NCBI RefSeq assembly: GCF_025753795.1
Contig: NZ_JAOWPS010000001.1
Location: 1-64,000, forward strand
Source of the DNA: Mesorhizobium sp. YC-39
GTDB taxonomy: Bacteria; Pseudomonadota; Alphaproteobacteria; Rhizobiales; Rhizobiaceae
Direction: 5' to 3'
Length of the DNA stretch: 64,000 nt
Within the stretch, counting starts at the first letter, position 1. Each line of letters begins with the position of its first letter. Both the position numbers and the translations under genes were made by a program. Positions 34,272 through 44,452 of the stretch are shown here, in pieces. Below the pieces are notes generated by a model. The model had not been told where the DNA came from, searched no databases, and saw only the letters and a program-made list of their open reading frames with translations.

Positions 34272-35222
34272 ATGACCGAAGCTGATGGGTGGACCTCAAG
34301 CGGCGATCCTGGCGGGCGCGACCCCGATGGACGCGATCATGTCAGGCGCATCCCCGACATCATCTCGCTGATCAAGGATTCCTATGCCGAGTTGCGCCCG
34401 GCGGAGCGGCGCGTCGCCGATGTCGTGCTCGACGACGTCAGATACGCGGTCGATGCTTCCAACGCCGCCCTTGCCGAGCGCGCCGGCGTCAGCGAACCGA
34501 CCGTAACCCGCTTTTGCCGCGCCATCGGCTGCGACGGCGTGCGCGACTTCAAGCTGAAGCTGGCGCAGAGCCTCGTCGTCGGCGCGCTCTACCTGAGCAA
34601 GCCGCCGCCAGCCAGCGCCGACAATGGCATGCCGTTCTGGAATGCCGTGTTCGGCGAGGCACGCCAGGCACTGCAGGAAGCCGAGCGACAGCTCGATCCG
34701 GCGCAGTTGGTCAAGGCGGCCGAGCTGATCGCCAAGGCGCGCCAGGTCACGGTGTTCGGCCTTGGCGGCTCCTCGTCGGCGCTGGCGCAGGAAACCCAGT
34801 ACCGGCTGTTCCGCTACGGCATCACCGTCAGCGCCCAGTGCGATCCCTATCTGATGCGCATGACCGCCTCGACCCTGAAGCCCGGCGATCTGGTGATAGC
34901 CATCTCGGCGACAGGACGAACCCGGGAAGTGATCGAGGCCGTGGAACTCGCCAAGCACTACCGCGCCAATGCGATCGGCATCACCGCGCCCGACACCGAG
35001 CTCGCGCGCGCCTGCGACGTCAGGCTGACAGTGGCGGTGCCCGAATACCCCGACACGCTGAAGCCGACGGCCTCGCGCTTCGCCTTCCTGGCGGCGATCG
35101 ACCTGATGGCGGTGGCTGCCGCCTACAAGCTCGACGGCTCGGCCCGCGAAACGGTCCGCCGCATCAAGTACAACGCCCAGATCCACAGGACGGGCAAGGA
35201 AATGGAACCGCTGGGGGACTGA
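34272..35222 (+). CDS. RpiR-family transcriptional regulator
   Basis: The 316-aa regulator has an N-terminal RpiR HTH domain (about 25-100: LIKDSYAELRPAERRVADVV, ALAERAGVSEPTVTRFCRAI, FKLKLAQSL) and a C-terminal SIS sugar-phosphate-binding domain (about 145-280: VTVFGLGGSSSALAQETQYR, DLVIAISATGRTREVIEAVE). It is likely to sense a phosphorylated or sugar-like intermediate. The start at 34272 has GGGGGAAGG upstream. It is divergent from the NitT/TauT operon and precedes the flavoprotein gene. Confidence 0.94.
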   Translation: MTEADGWTSSGDPGGRDPDGRDHVRRIPDIISLIKDSYAELRPAERRVADVVLDDVRYAVDASNAALAERAGVSEPTVTRFCRAIGCDGVRDFKLKLAQSLVVGALYLSKPPPASADNGMPFWNAVFGEARQALQEAERQLDPAQLVKAAELIAKARQVTVFGLGGSSSALAQETQYRLFRYGITVSAQCDPYLMRMTASTLKPGDLVIAISATGRTREVIEAVELAKHYRANAIGITAPDTELARACDVRLTVAVPEYPDTLKPTASRFAFLAAIDLMAVAAAYKLDGSARETVRRIKYNAQIHRTGKEMEPLGD

Positions 35223-35233
35223 GGGGGCAGTTC

Positions 35234-35377
35234 CCTTCTCCCCTTGTGGGAGAAGGTGGATTGGCGCGTAGCGCCAAGACGGATGAGGGGTGTTGGACGG
35301 AGTGGGACGCTGGTGTTCTCTGGAACACCCCTCATCCGTCGCCTTCGGCGACACCTTCTCCCACAAGGGGGAGAAGG
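35234..35377. repeat. Palindromic element, family B, copy 3
   Basis: CCTTCTCCCCTTGTGGGAG to its complement, with inner GGCGCGTAGCGCC and GTCGCCTTCGGCGAC hairpins. It is collinear with the copy at 29682-29827 but with the second inner hairpin exchanged for the GTCGCCTTCGGCGAC module otherwise found in family C. It lies between the RpiR and FMO genes. Confidence 0.9.
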
Positions 35378-35420
35378 GAAGACAGGGCGGCGCCGACTTG
35401 AAAAGGTAGAAGGAAGACAC

Positions 35421-37199
35421 ATGCTCGAGATCGCACCATCGAAACAGGCGGCCACCTGGCTTTCCTCCTTTGCCCAGGCGCTTGAGGCGAGCGACGTCAA
35501 GGCAGTTACCAACCTGTTCGTCGACGACTGCTACTGGCGCGACCTCCTGACCTTCACCTGGAACATCAAGACCATGGAAGGCCGCACCGCGATAAGCGAC
35601 ATGCTGCAAACCACACTGGCGACGGCCAAGCCGACCGCATGGCAGCTTAGCGGCGAGGCCAGCGCGGACGAAGGCACGATAGAAGCCTGGTTCACCTTCG
35701 AGACGGCATCGGCGTGGGGCCAGGGTATAATGCGCCTCAAGGACGGACGATGCCGGACGCTGTTCACCGCGATGACCGACCTCAAGGGGTTCGAGGAGCG
35801 CAAGGGCCCGGCGCGGCCTCTCGGCGTGCGCCACAAAGCCGATCCGGACCGCGAGACCTGGTCGGAGGTGAGGACGCGCGAGACACGTGATCTCGGCGCC
35901 AGCGAGCAGCCTTACTGCCTGGTCATCGGAGGCGGCCAGGGCGGCATCATGCTGGGCGCGCGGCTCCGGCAGCTTGGCGTGCCCACCATCGTCATCGAGA
36001 AGAATGCGCGGCCCGGCGATTCCTGGCGCAACCGCTACCGTACGCTCGTGCTGCACGACCCCGTCTGGTACGACCATCTGCCCTACATCCCGTTTCCGGA
36101 GAACTGGCCGGTGTTCACGCCCAAGGACAAGATGGGCGACTGGCTGGAAATGTACACGCGGGTCATGGAGCTGAATTACTGGGTCGCCACCAGATGCGTC
36201 ACCGCCAGCTATGACGAAGCCGAGAAGGTCTGGACGGTCGTCGTCGACCGCGTCGGCCGGCGCATCACGCTGAAGCCGAAGCACATCGTCTTCGCCACCG
36301 GCGCCTACGGTCCGCCAAGGCGGATCGATCTGCCCGGCGCAGTGGCCTTCCAGGGCGAGCTGCTGCATTCCAGCCAATATTCCAGCGGCGAAAAATTCCG
36401 CGGCAAACGCGTTGCCGTCATCGGTTCGGCAAGCTCGGGACATGATGTCAGCGTCGACCTGTGGGAGAGCGGCGCCGAGGTGACCATGATCCAGCGCTCG
36501 CCGACCACGGTCGTCAAATCGGATACGCTGATGGAGGTCGGCTTCGAGATCTTTTCGGAAAAGGCGCTGGAGCGCGGCATCACCACCGAGAAGGCCGACA
36601 TGATCGTCGCCTCGACGCCATTCGCGCTGGTACCTCAAGGCCAGCGTGCGCTCTACGATATCATCAGGGAGCGCGATGCGGCCTTCTACGACCGCTTGCG
36701 CGCCTCCGGCTTCGCCCTCGATTTCGGCGACGACGAGACCGGGCTTTTGATGAAGGCCTATCGCACCGGCTCAGGCTATTACATCGATGTCGGCGCCAGC
36801 GACCTGATCATCGACGGCCAGATCGGCGTGCGCAGCGGCGTCGGCATCAAGGCGCTGACGCCGACCGGCATCCTCTTCGACGACGGCACCGAACTCGCCG
36901 CCGACGCCATTATCGCCTGCACCGGCTACCAGTCGATGAACGAGAACGTCGCGACGATCGTCTCGCGCGAGGTCGCCGACAAAGTCGGCCCATGCTGGGG
37001 CCTTGGCTCGGGGGTGAAGGGCGACCCCGGCCCCTGGCAAGGCGAGTTGCGCAACATGTGGAAGCCGACGGCGCAGGAAGCGCTCTGGTTCCACGGCGGC
37101 AATCTGGCGCTGTCGCGTTTCTATTCCAAGTATGTGGCGCTGCAGATCAAGGCGCGGATGGAAGGGATTGCGACGCCGGTTTATGGAGCGCCGAGGTGA
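35421..37199 (+). CDS. NTF2-like domain fused to flavin-containing monooxygenase
   Basis: In this 592-aa protein residues about 10-125 form an NTF2/SnoaL-like domain (SSFAQALEASDVKAVTNLFV, DDCYWRDLLTFTWNIKTMEG). Residues 165-592 are a class B flavoprotein monooxygenase: FAD loop VIGGGQGG (168-175), FMO fingerprint FQGELLHSSQY (310-320), NADPH loop VIGSASSGHD (333-342) and the C-terminal ACTGYQS motif. It would insert oxygen at N, S or carbonyl carbon of a small substrate. It follows RpiR on the same strand and is convergent with the amidohydrolase gene. Confidence 0.92.
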   Translation: MLEIAPSKQAATWLSSFAQALEASDVKAVTNLFVDDCYWRDLLTFTWNIKTMEGRTAISDMLQTTLATAKPTAWQLSGEASADEGTIEAWFTFETASAWGQGIMRLKDGRCRTLFTAMTDLKGFEERKGPARPLGVRHKADPDRETWSEVRTRETRDLGASEQPYCLVIGGGQGGIMLGARLRQLGVPTIVIEKNARPGDSWRNRYRTLVLHDPVWYDHLPYIPFPENWPVFTPKDKMGDWLEMYTRVMELNYWVATRCVTASYDEAEKVWTVVVDRVGRRITLKPKHIVFATGAYGPPRRIDLPGAVAFQGELLHSSQYSSGEKFRGKRVAVIGSASSGHDVSVDLWESGAEVTMIQRSPTTVVKSDTLMEVGFEIFSEKALERGITTEKADMIVASTPFALVPQGQRALYDIIRERDAAFYDRLRASGFALDFGDDETGLLMKAYRTGSGYYIDVGASDLIIDGQIGVRSGVGIKALTPTGILFDDGTELAADAIIACTGYQSMNENVATIVSREVADKVGPCWGLGSGVKGDPGPWQGELRNMWKPTAQEALWFHGGNLALSRFYSKYVALQIKARMEGIATPVYGAPR

Positions 37200-37206
37200 A
37201 GCTGTG

Positions 37207-37353
37207 ATCTCCCCCCTTGAGGGGGAGATGGCCGGCAGGCCAGAGGGGGTCGCCGCGCGTCGAGCGCCAACCCTCATCCGTTGCAGGAGGGCGAACCCGG
37301 TCGGACCGACCCCCTCTGTCGCCTTCGGCGACATCTCCCCTCAAGGGGGGAGA
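37207..37353. repeat. Palindromic element, family C, copy 1
   Basis: The outer hairpins ATCTCCCCCCTTGAGGGGGA and its mirror flank inner modules GGCCGGCAGGCC (left) and GTCGCCTTCGGCGAC (right) and the AGAGGGGGTCG/CGACCCCCTCT stem. Related copies are at 50051-50199 and 56986-57133. It fills the convergent gap and abuts the amidohydrolase stop. Confidence 0.9.
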
Positions 37354-38583
37354 TCACACACGCCCGAAATGCCGGGCTGCAACCTCGACATGCGTATGCG
37401 GGGCATGCGCTTCGAAGCGCTCGATGTCGCCAAGATCGTTAGCCGCCTCATTCGGCCACCAGACGCCGCCAATCACAATGCCGTCCGATACCAACCGCTC
37501 ACCGGCGACCAATGCCGCTCCGACCGCATCGACAAAAGTAAAACTGCCTGAACGCAGGCGCAGCACCGAGACGTCGCCGACGCCACCCACCTTGAGCGCA
37601 CCGAGATCGGGCCTGGCGATCGCTTCCGCCGGCCGCTGTGTCGCCGCGCGCAGCACCTCGACCAGCGGCATGCCGAGCGCCAGCAGTTTCGACATACAGA
37701 CCAGTATGTCGAAGGCCGGACCGTCGACGCAGTAGAGATGCACGTCGCTGCTGATCACGTCCGGCGCCAGCCCCTCCTTCAGCATCGCCTTGGCAACCTC
37801 GAAATCGAACGAGCCCATGCCATGACCGATATCGAAGATGACGCCGCGTTCGCGCGCCAAAAGCATGTCGGGCCTGACCGCACCCGAAGCGAAGACCGGC
37901 GCGTTGGGAAACGGTCGGAAGCAGTGGGTGAGGATATCGCCCTTGCGCAGGCGCGGCAGGACTTCCGAGCGGCCGGGCGGCGGCTCGTCTATATGCGCCA
38001 TCAGCGGCAGGCCGGCCTGGTCGGCGGCCTCCAGCGCCAGATCGACCGGCGCGATGCCGCTGGTGCCGCCGGCATGCTTGCCGGAACGCACCTTGACGCC
38101 GACGACGACATCGGCGTGCTCGCGCACCGCCGCCACCGTCTCGCGCGGCTCGCAGAGCCTGAGGTCGCTGCACTCGCCGACCGCCACGCTATGCGAGAAG
38201 CCGAATATGCCGGCAAAGGAAATGTTGACATAGGCCAGGATGCGGACCTTCGAGCGCTCGATGACGTGGCGGCGAAAGCCAAGGAAATTGCCGGCGCCGG
38301 CACTTCCCGCATCGATGAAAGTGGTGGTGCCGCTCTTGGCGGCAAGACGGTCGGCATCGACGCCAAGCGAGGTGCCGCCCCAATAGACATGGCTGTGCAG
38401 GTCGATGAGCCCGGGCGTGACGATGGAGTCGCTGGCGTCGATGACACGCGCCGCGCGTTCGAACGGGATGTCGGCCTCGATCGCGGCGATGCGGCCGGCG
38501 GCGATGGCGAGATCGCGCGGCGCGTCGAGCCCGGATGCCGGGTCGATCAGGCGGCCGCCTTTCAGGAGCAGATCAAATTGCAT
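37354..38583 (-). CDS. Amidohydrolase/deacetylase-family metal-dependent hydrolase
   Basis: The 409-aa TIM-barrel metal-dependent hydrolase has metal ligands in LIDLHSHVYWG (His63, His65), Lys164 (VGVKVRSGKH, probably carbamylated), His197 (MAHIDEP), His220 (THCFRP) and Asp280 (SSDVHLY). This binuclear pattern is that of the dihydroorotase/deacetylase branch. It would cleave a cyclic amide or N-acyl bond; the substrate is unknown. It is co-directional with the M81 and RidA genes 66 bp and further upstream, probably as one operon. Confidence 0.93.
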   Translation of the reverse strand: MQFDLLLKGGRLIDPASGLDAPRDLAIAAGRIAAIEADIPFERAARVIDASDSIVTPGLIDLHSHVYWGGTSLGVDADRLAAKSGTTTFIDAGSAGAGNFLGFRRHVIERSKVRILAYVNISFAGIFGFSHSVAVGECSDLRLCEPRETVAAVREHADVVVGVKVRSGKHAGGTSGIAPVDLALEAADQAGLPLMAHIDEPPPGRSEVLPRLRKGDILTHCFRPFPNAPVFASGAVRPDMLLARERGVIFDIGHGMGSFDFEVAKAMLKEGLAPDVISSDVHLYCVDGPAFDILVCMSKLLALGMPLVEVLRAATQRPAEAIARPDLGALKVGGVGDVSVLRLRSGSFTFVDAVGAALVAGERLVSDGIVIGGVWWPNEAANDLGDIERFEAHAPHTHVEVAARHFGRV

Positions 38584-38649
38584 CGACGCCTAGCCTCCGG
38601 TTCTTTCCATGCTGACGGCCCGAGATGCTTTCGGAAAACAAAGCCGACT

Positions 38650-40143
38650 TCAGGCCGCGGCCTCGCCAGACCTGTCAGTCCCAAAGGGATCTGCCACGAT
38701 CGGCCAGATCGGGCGCTTGAGCTTGCGATAGGGCGTGGTGACGGGATTGTTGGGATAGCAGCCCTCGACCGCGACATAGATGATTTCGCGTGCGACCGGG
38801 ACGAAGCCGGCATGGAAATGGTTGGTCGATTTGATGACCAGCACCTGCTTGCCCAGCGGGTCGACGCCGAGATTGGAGAAAATGTCGGGCTCGAAGGTCT
38901 GCGTGCGGTTGGTGTTGATGACGATGTCGATCTCCGTGCCCGCCAGGCGCAGCACAGCCGAGGGGCCGAGCGGCACCAGGCTCGACCCGAACGACTGCCG
39001 GGCGTCGGGCGCCAGGCGACGAACCTCGAAGGCGCCGTCAAAGGGCATGCCGCTGGCAATGCTGGTCTTGCCGCCGATGCGGATGTCGAGCACCGTGCCT
39101 TCGCCCGCGCCTTGCGCCCTCGCGACGGCCTGCGGATCCCAGATGGTGGCCACGCCTGCACTTTTGACACGGCTTTCGACCAGCGCATGCAGCAGGACGG
39201 TGTTGTCGCCGGCGGTCCCGCCGCCGGGATTGTCCCACATGTCGGCGAGCACGAACGGCTTGTCGCCATGGCCGCCTGTTCTGACCCGTTCGATGGCCTC
39301 GCCGACCGTCACGCTGCGCATCGCCGTCGAGCCGCGCATGGCGAAAACCTCCCGGCCAAGCCGCTCGGCCAGCGCATTGCCGGCGGCGCGGTCATTGTCG
39401 CTGACCACCAGAAGCTGCGTGCCGGTCTCGGCGGTGTCGCCGGCCAGAAACCCGTGGATCAGCGACACCGACAGGATGCCGTCCTTGCCCTGCAGCGCCT
39501 TGATCCGGTCGACGAAGGAGCGCATCGGCTCGCGGCTGGTCGGGAACACGTCGATCATCCGGCAGTCGAAGGTCGAGATCTCAGGCCGGATCCTGCCGCG
39601 CGCCGCCGCCAGCGCCAGTTCGACGACATGCTCGGCGCGCTCGACGAAATCGGTGTGCGGAAATTCCAGGAACGCCGCCAATATGTCGGCCGCCGCGACG
39701 CGCTTCTTTGTTAGATGGCTGTGCGGATCGAGTTCGGCGGCGACGATCACATTAGGGCCGACGATCTCGCGCACCCGCGCCAGCAGATCGCCTTCGCAAT
39801 CGTCCAGCCCGCGCGCGATCATCGCGCCATGCAGGCCGAGCACGACGCAATCCACAGGCATCGCGGCCCGCAACTGGTCGAGGATTTCGTCGCGCAGCGC
39901 CTCATAGACATCGAGCCTGACATAGCCGCCGGGTTCGGCCCAGGTAGCAGTGCCCTCGATCAGGGTGAAGCCCTCGGCCTTGGCCCGCCGGCGCAGGACG
40001 GGGATTGGCGCGGAGCACAGCGTCGGGGTTTCCGGATGCTTGCCGGGCGGTGCGTAAAACGCCATCTCGAAGGACGAGCGGTCGGTCGAGACCGGCGAGA
40101 AAGTATTGGTCTCGGTTGCGAGCGAAGCCGTGAAGACACGCAT
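38650..40143 (-). CDS. M81 family metallopeptidase (MlrC-like)
   Basis: The 497-aa protein matches the M81/MlrC family: ASLATETNTFSPVSTDRSSF at the N-terminus, VLGLHGAMIARGLDDCEGDL with the conserved GLHGAM, AELDPHSHL with metal ligands, FPHTDF and DMWDNPGGGTAGDNT. MlrC opens or cleaves small peptides in microcystin degradation, but most homologues act on unknown amides. The ATG at 40143 is the start of homology. Located between RidA and amidohydrolase genes, it suggests stepwise breakdown of an amide-containing compound. Confidence 0.93.
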   Translation of the reverse strand: MRVFTASLATETNTFSPVSTDRSSFEMAFYAPPGKHPETPTLCSAPIPVLRRRAKAEGFTLIEGTATWAEPGGYVRLDVYEALRDEILDQLRAAMPVDCVVLGLHGAMIARGLDDCEGDLLARVREIVGPNVIVAAELDPHSHLTKKRVAAADILAAFLEFPHTDFVERAEHVVELALAAARGRIRPEISTFDCRMIDVFPTSREPMRSFVDRIKALQGKDGILSVSLIHGFLAGDTAETGTQLLVVSDNDRAAGNALAERLGREVFAMRGSTAMRSVTVGEAIERVRTGGHGDKPFVLADMWDNPGGGTAGDNTVLLHALVESRVKSAGVATIWDPQAVARAQGAGEGTVLDIRIGGKTSIASGMPFDGAFEVRRLAPDARQSFGSSLVPLGPSAVLRLAGTEIDIVINTNRTQTFEPDIFSNLGVDPLGKQVLVIKSTNHFHAGFVPVAREIIYVAVEGCYPNNPVTTPYRKLKRPIWPIVADPFGTDRSGEAAA

Positions 40144-40192
40144 GGCGACTGTTTCCCGTTCTGTCCCTGTCGGTTGTCTTTGTCGGCGCCGG

Positions 40193-40558
40193 TCAGAGCG
40201 GCCGGTAGGCGACCGCTTCCACCTCGATCTTGATGTCAATCATCAGCCGCGATTCCACCGTGGTGCGCGCCGGCGGATCCTTTGGAAAATGCCTGGCGTA
40301 GACGGCATTGAAGGCGCCGAAATCGCGCGCATCCTCCAGCCAGACCGTCGTCTTGACCACGTCGTCCATGACGCACCCAGCCAGCGCCAGCGCTGCCTTC
40401 ACATTCGAAAGCACCTGCTCGGTCTGCTCGACGATGCCGCCCCTGACCACCACGCCGTCGCTGCCGACCGGCACCTGGCCGGAGACATAGACAAAGTCGC
40501 CGGCCCGCACCGCCGGCGACAGCGGCACATGCGACGTTCCAAAGCATTGCTTGGGCAA
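40193..40558 (-). CDS. RidA-family enamine/imine deaminase
   Basis: The 121-aa RidA (YjgF/YER057c/UK114) protein has RAGDFVYVSGQVPVGSDG, KAALALAGCVMDDVVKTTVW and the terminal ESRLMIDIKIEVEAVAY with the Arg-Glu type active site region. It deaminates reactive enamine/imine intermediates, which fits a neighbouring pathway producing an amine or imine. It is the first gene of the RidA-M81-amidohydrolase operon, divergent from the SDR gene. Confidence 0.94.
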   Translation of the reverse strand: MPKQCFGTSHVPLSPAVRAGDFVYVSGQVPVGSDGVVVRGGIVEQTEQVLSNVKAALALAGCVMDDVVKTTVWLEDARDFGAFNAVYARHFPKDPPARTTVESRLMIDIKIEVEAVAYRPL

Positions 40559-40667
40559 GGAAAAGCCTCCTGTTCATGCCGCGACACCGCGCGATCTTCT
40601 TATAGCGCCATTTGCCCGTTTCCTCCCCGACGGTCTACGCCTGTCCAGACGATTCTCATACAGGCTT

Positions 40668-40711
40668 TGTAGGAAAGCAACATTTTTTGGAATTCATGTT
40701 GCTTTATTACA
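40668..40711. promoter_or_regulatory. Candidate RpiR operator, copy 2 (inverted pair)
   Basis: TGTAGGAAAGCAACAT (40668-40683) and ATGTTGCTTTATTACA (40696-40711) are inverted arms with two mismatches, separated by 12 bp. The left arm plus the next base is identical over 17 bp to the site beside the RpiR gene. It lies in the 262-bp divergent region between RidA and SDR genes. The arm TGTAATAAAG recalls the HexR/RpiR-type operator consensus. The rest of the region shows nothing else. Confidence 0.65.
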
Positions 40712-40820
40712 AGAGCGTCAGCATCCTGCACGCCAAGCGGTTGTGGCAGGTGTTTTATGAAGCGATTGCATCAGGACATGCGGCAGGGGAAGATTGGATG
40801 AGGGGCAAGCGAGGAGCCAT

Positions 40821-41579
40821 ATGATTGATTTCGGCGGGCGCAACGTGGTGGTGACGGGTGCCGCCGGCGGCGTCGGCAGCGCCCTGGTCACGGTGCTGTC
40901 GGCCTGCGGAGCCCGGGTGATCGCTTGCGATCGCGAGGGGACCGACCTGACCGCAGCTTGTATCGCCGAGGCGCATCATTTCGACCTGCTCGATGACAAA
41001 GCGGTTGCATCGTTTGCCGGCAACGTTGGCAAAGGCAATGCGCCGGCGGCGGTCATCTCGAATGCCGGCTGGACACGGGCGGAAACGCTCGCCGATGTCT
41101 CGCTTGCCGCGCTCGATGATGAGATGGACCTGAATTTCCGCAGCGCAGCACTCCTGTCGCAGGCGCTGCTGCCCGCCATGCGCAACCAGCCGCAGGGCGC
41201 TGCCTTCGTCTTCATCTCCTCTGTTAACGCGCAGGCCCATTTCGGCAATCCGGCCTACGCCGCCGCCAAGGCCGCACTCAACGCCTGGATGCGCGCCATC
41301 GCCACAGAGGAGGGCCGCAACGGCATCCGCGCGAATGCCGTCATTCCCGGCTCGATCCGCACCGGGGCCTGGGAACATCGCCTGGCGCAGAAGCCGGAAA
41401 TCCTCGCCGCCGTCGGCAAGCTCTACCCGCTCGGCAGGCTGGTCGAACCGGTCGAGGTCGCCCGCGCCGCGGTCTTCCTTGCATCGCCCTTTGCCAACGG
41501 CATCACCGGCGCGACGCTCAATGTCGATGCCGGCCTGATGGCCGGCAACCTGCCGTTTCTCGACCAGATCGGCGGCTGA
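40821..41579 (+). CDS. Short-chain dehydrogenase/reductase
   Basis: The 252-aa classical SDR has cofactor loop TGAAGGVGS (12-20), structural NAG (81-83), catalytic Ser133/134, Tyr146 and Lys150 (YAAAK) and the C-terminal PLGRLVEPVEVARAAVFLAS and GATLNVDAG. It oxidises or reduces an alcohol/ketone; the substrate is unknown. ATG 40821 has GAGGAG upstream. The inverted-pair operator in its promoter suggests co-regulation with RidA and the NitT/TauT genes. It is convergent with the ATPase gene of the next operon. Confidence 0.93.
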   Translation: MIDFGGRNVVVTGAAGGVGSALVTVLSACGARVIACDREGTDLTAACIAEAHHFDLLDDKAVASFAGNVGKGNAPAAVISNAGWTRAETLADVSLAALDDEMDLNFRSAALLSQALLPAMRNQPQGAAFVFISSVNAQAHFGNPAYAAAKAALNAWMRAIATEEGRNGIRANAVIPGSIRTGAWEHRLAQKPEILAAVGKLYPLGRLVEPVEVARAAVFLASPFANGITGATLNVDAGLMAGNLPFLDQIGG

Positions 41580-41585
41580 GCGCGT

Positions 41586-42650
<1,065 letters not shown>

Positions 42651-42691
42651 TGGATGTCTCCAAAAAAGAGTGATGTCCGCTCGGGCCGCCC

Positions 42692-43513
42692 TCAGCCGCC
42701 CTTGACGGCGCCCGCCGTCAGTCCCGCGACGATCTGCCTTTGCGCGAACATGGTCAGGACCAGCACCGGCAGCGTCACCACAAGTGCTGCGGCAGCGAGC
42801 GGTCCCCAGCTCACCTGCTCGTAGGACAGCATGTTGTAGACGGCGACCGGCAATGTCCGCGTCTCGCGGCTGGCGAGCACCACGCCGAAGACGAAATTGT
42901 TCCACGAGAAGATGACCGACAGGATGAAGGCGACGACGATGCCCGGCTTGGCGATCGGCAGGGCGACCAGCCGGAACACTTGCCAGGAGCTGGCGCCATC
43001 GATGTTGGCGGCCTCTTCCAGCTCCATCGGTGTCGTCTCGAAATAGCCGATCATTACCCAGACGACGATCGGCACCGTCACCACCAGATGGATGATGATC
43101 TGCGGCCACAGCGTGCCGAGAATCCCGATCCACTGGAACAGCAGGAACAGCGGGATGAGATAGGACAGCCCCGGCGTCATGCGGGCGATCATGATGACGA
43201 CCGCCGATCTTTCAGCCTTGAGCCGGGCGATGCCATAGCCGGCCGGCACGCCGATGAGCAGCGCCAGCAGTGTCGCCGTGCCGGTCACCAGAACGGAATT
43301 CCAGAGATAGAGCAGGAAATTGTTCTCCTCGAACACCTTTGCGTAGTTCGACCAGGCGAGATGTTCGGGGATCAGGATCGGCGGATAGGCACCGTTGTCG
43401 ATCTCGAACTTCAGCGACAGCGAGATCATCCAGAGGAAGAACAGGATCGCCGGCGAGACGATGACCAGAGCCGCGAAAAACAGGCCGATCTGATTGAGCA
43501 ACCGTGAACTCAT
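42692..43513 (-). CDS. Sugar ABC transporter permease (MalG-type)
   Basis: The 273-aa inner-membrane permease has six TM helices, starting [20 protein letters not shown], and an EAA loop ([20 protein letters not shown], about residues 170-190). It ends in the usual [13 protein letters not shown] tail. Its ATG directly abuts the TAG of the upstream permease, so the two are coupled. Confidence 0.95.
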   Translation of the reverse strand: MSSRLLNQIGLFFAALVIVSPAILFFLWMISLSLKFEIDNGAYPPILIPEHLAWSNYAKVFEENNFLLYLWNSVLVTGTATLLALLIGVPAGYGIARLKAERSAVVIMIARMTPGLSYLIPLFLLFQWIGILGTLWPQIIIHLVVTVPIVVWVMIGYFETTPMELEEAANIDGASSWQVFRLVALPIAKPGIVVAFILSVIFSWNNFVFGVVLASRETRTLPVAVYNMLSYEQVSWGPLAAAALVVTLPVLVLTMFAQRQIVAGLTAGAVKGG

Positions 43514-44452
43514 CTATTTGCCCTCCGCGTCGATCCATTGGGAGCGCTGGCGCAGCATCAGCAGGATGAAGGACAGCGCCACGATGACGATGAAGAACAC
43601 CACGGCCATGGCCGAGCCATAGCCGATGTCGTAATAAGAGAAGGCGGTGTTGTAGAGATAGATGTTGATGGTTTCCGAGGCGGTGCCCGGCCCGCCCTGG
43701 GTCATCGCATAGATGATGTCGAAGCTCTTCAGCGCATCGATGGTACGGATGATCAACGCGATCATCAGGAACGGCGCGATCATCGGCAGAGTGAGGTAGC
43801 GGAATTGCTGCCAGGCATTGGCACCGTCGATCTCGGCGCTCTCGAAGGGCTCGCGCGGTACCGAGGCCAGCCCGCCAAGCACGATCAGCATCACCAGCGG
43901 CGTCCACTGCCAGGTCTCGACCGCAACCAGCGAAGGGATGACCGTGTTGGCGTTGAAGATCCATTCCTGGGCGGGGATGCCGACCAGCGACAGGAGATAG
44001 TTGAGCACGCCGAGCTGCGGATGGAACATCATCGTCCAGACCAGCGCCACGGCGACAGGCGTCGCCATCATCGGCATTACGAAGACGCCGCGCAGCAGGC
44101 CACGCAGTGGAAATCTGGCGTCGAAGATCAGGGCGGCGACGGTGCCGAGGAACATCGGCGCGGCAACCGACAGGAACGTGTAGGTCAATGTATGCCAAAG
44201 GGATTCCCAGAACCGGGCATCGCTTGCCAGGCGCAGATAGTTCTCCATCCCGGCAAAGCTCCGCGACTGGCCGAGCGTCCAGCGGTTGACACTCATCCAC
44301 AGCGTGAACGCCCAGGGAAAGACGATCACGGCGCCGACGACGATGAGGGCCGGAACGACGAAAGGCCAATAGTTGGGAGCCAGCCGAACCGGCTGGCCCC
44401 CTTCGATTGTCTGCGTCGTGACCCCGGTGCGGTCTGGGGTGATGGCCGACAT
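43514..44452 (-). CDS. Sugar ABC transporter permease (MalF-type)
   Basis: The 312-aa permease has about six TM helices beginning with YWPFVVPALIVVGAVIVFPW and EAA loop FESAEIDGANAWQQFRYLTL (about residues 206-225). It overlaps the binding-protein stop by one base (TGATG) and is followed directly by the second permease. Confidence 0.95.
   Translation of the reverse strand: MSAITPDRTGVTTQTIEGGQPVRLAPNYWPFVVPALIVVGAVIVFPWAFTLWMSVNRWTLGQSRSFAGMENYLRLASDARFWESLWHTLTYTFLSVAAPMFLGTVAALIFDARFPLRGLLRGVFVMPMMATPVAVALVWTMMFHPQLGVLNYLLSLVGIPAQEWIFNANTVIPSLVAVETWQWTPLVMLIVLGGLASVPREPFESAEIDGANAWQQFRYLTLPMIAPFLMIALIIRTIDALKSFDIIYAMTQGGPGTASETINIYLYNTAFSYYDIGYGSAMAVVFFIVIVALSFILLMLRQRSQWIDAEGK

Noticed and set aside
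37738..39714. 658-codon plus-strand frame opposite the amidohydrolase and M81 genes
   Set aside because: Antisense to two clear enzymes; Arg/Asp/Ala-rich composition only.
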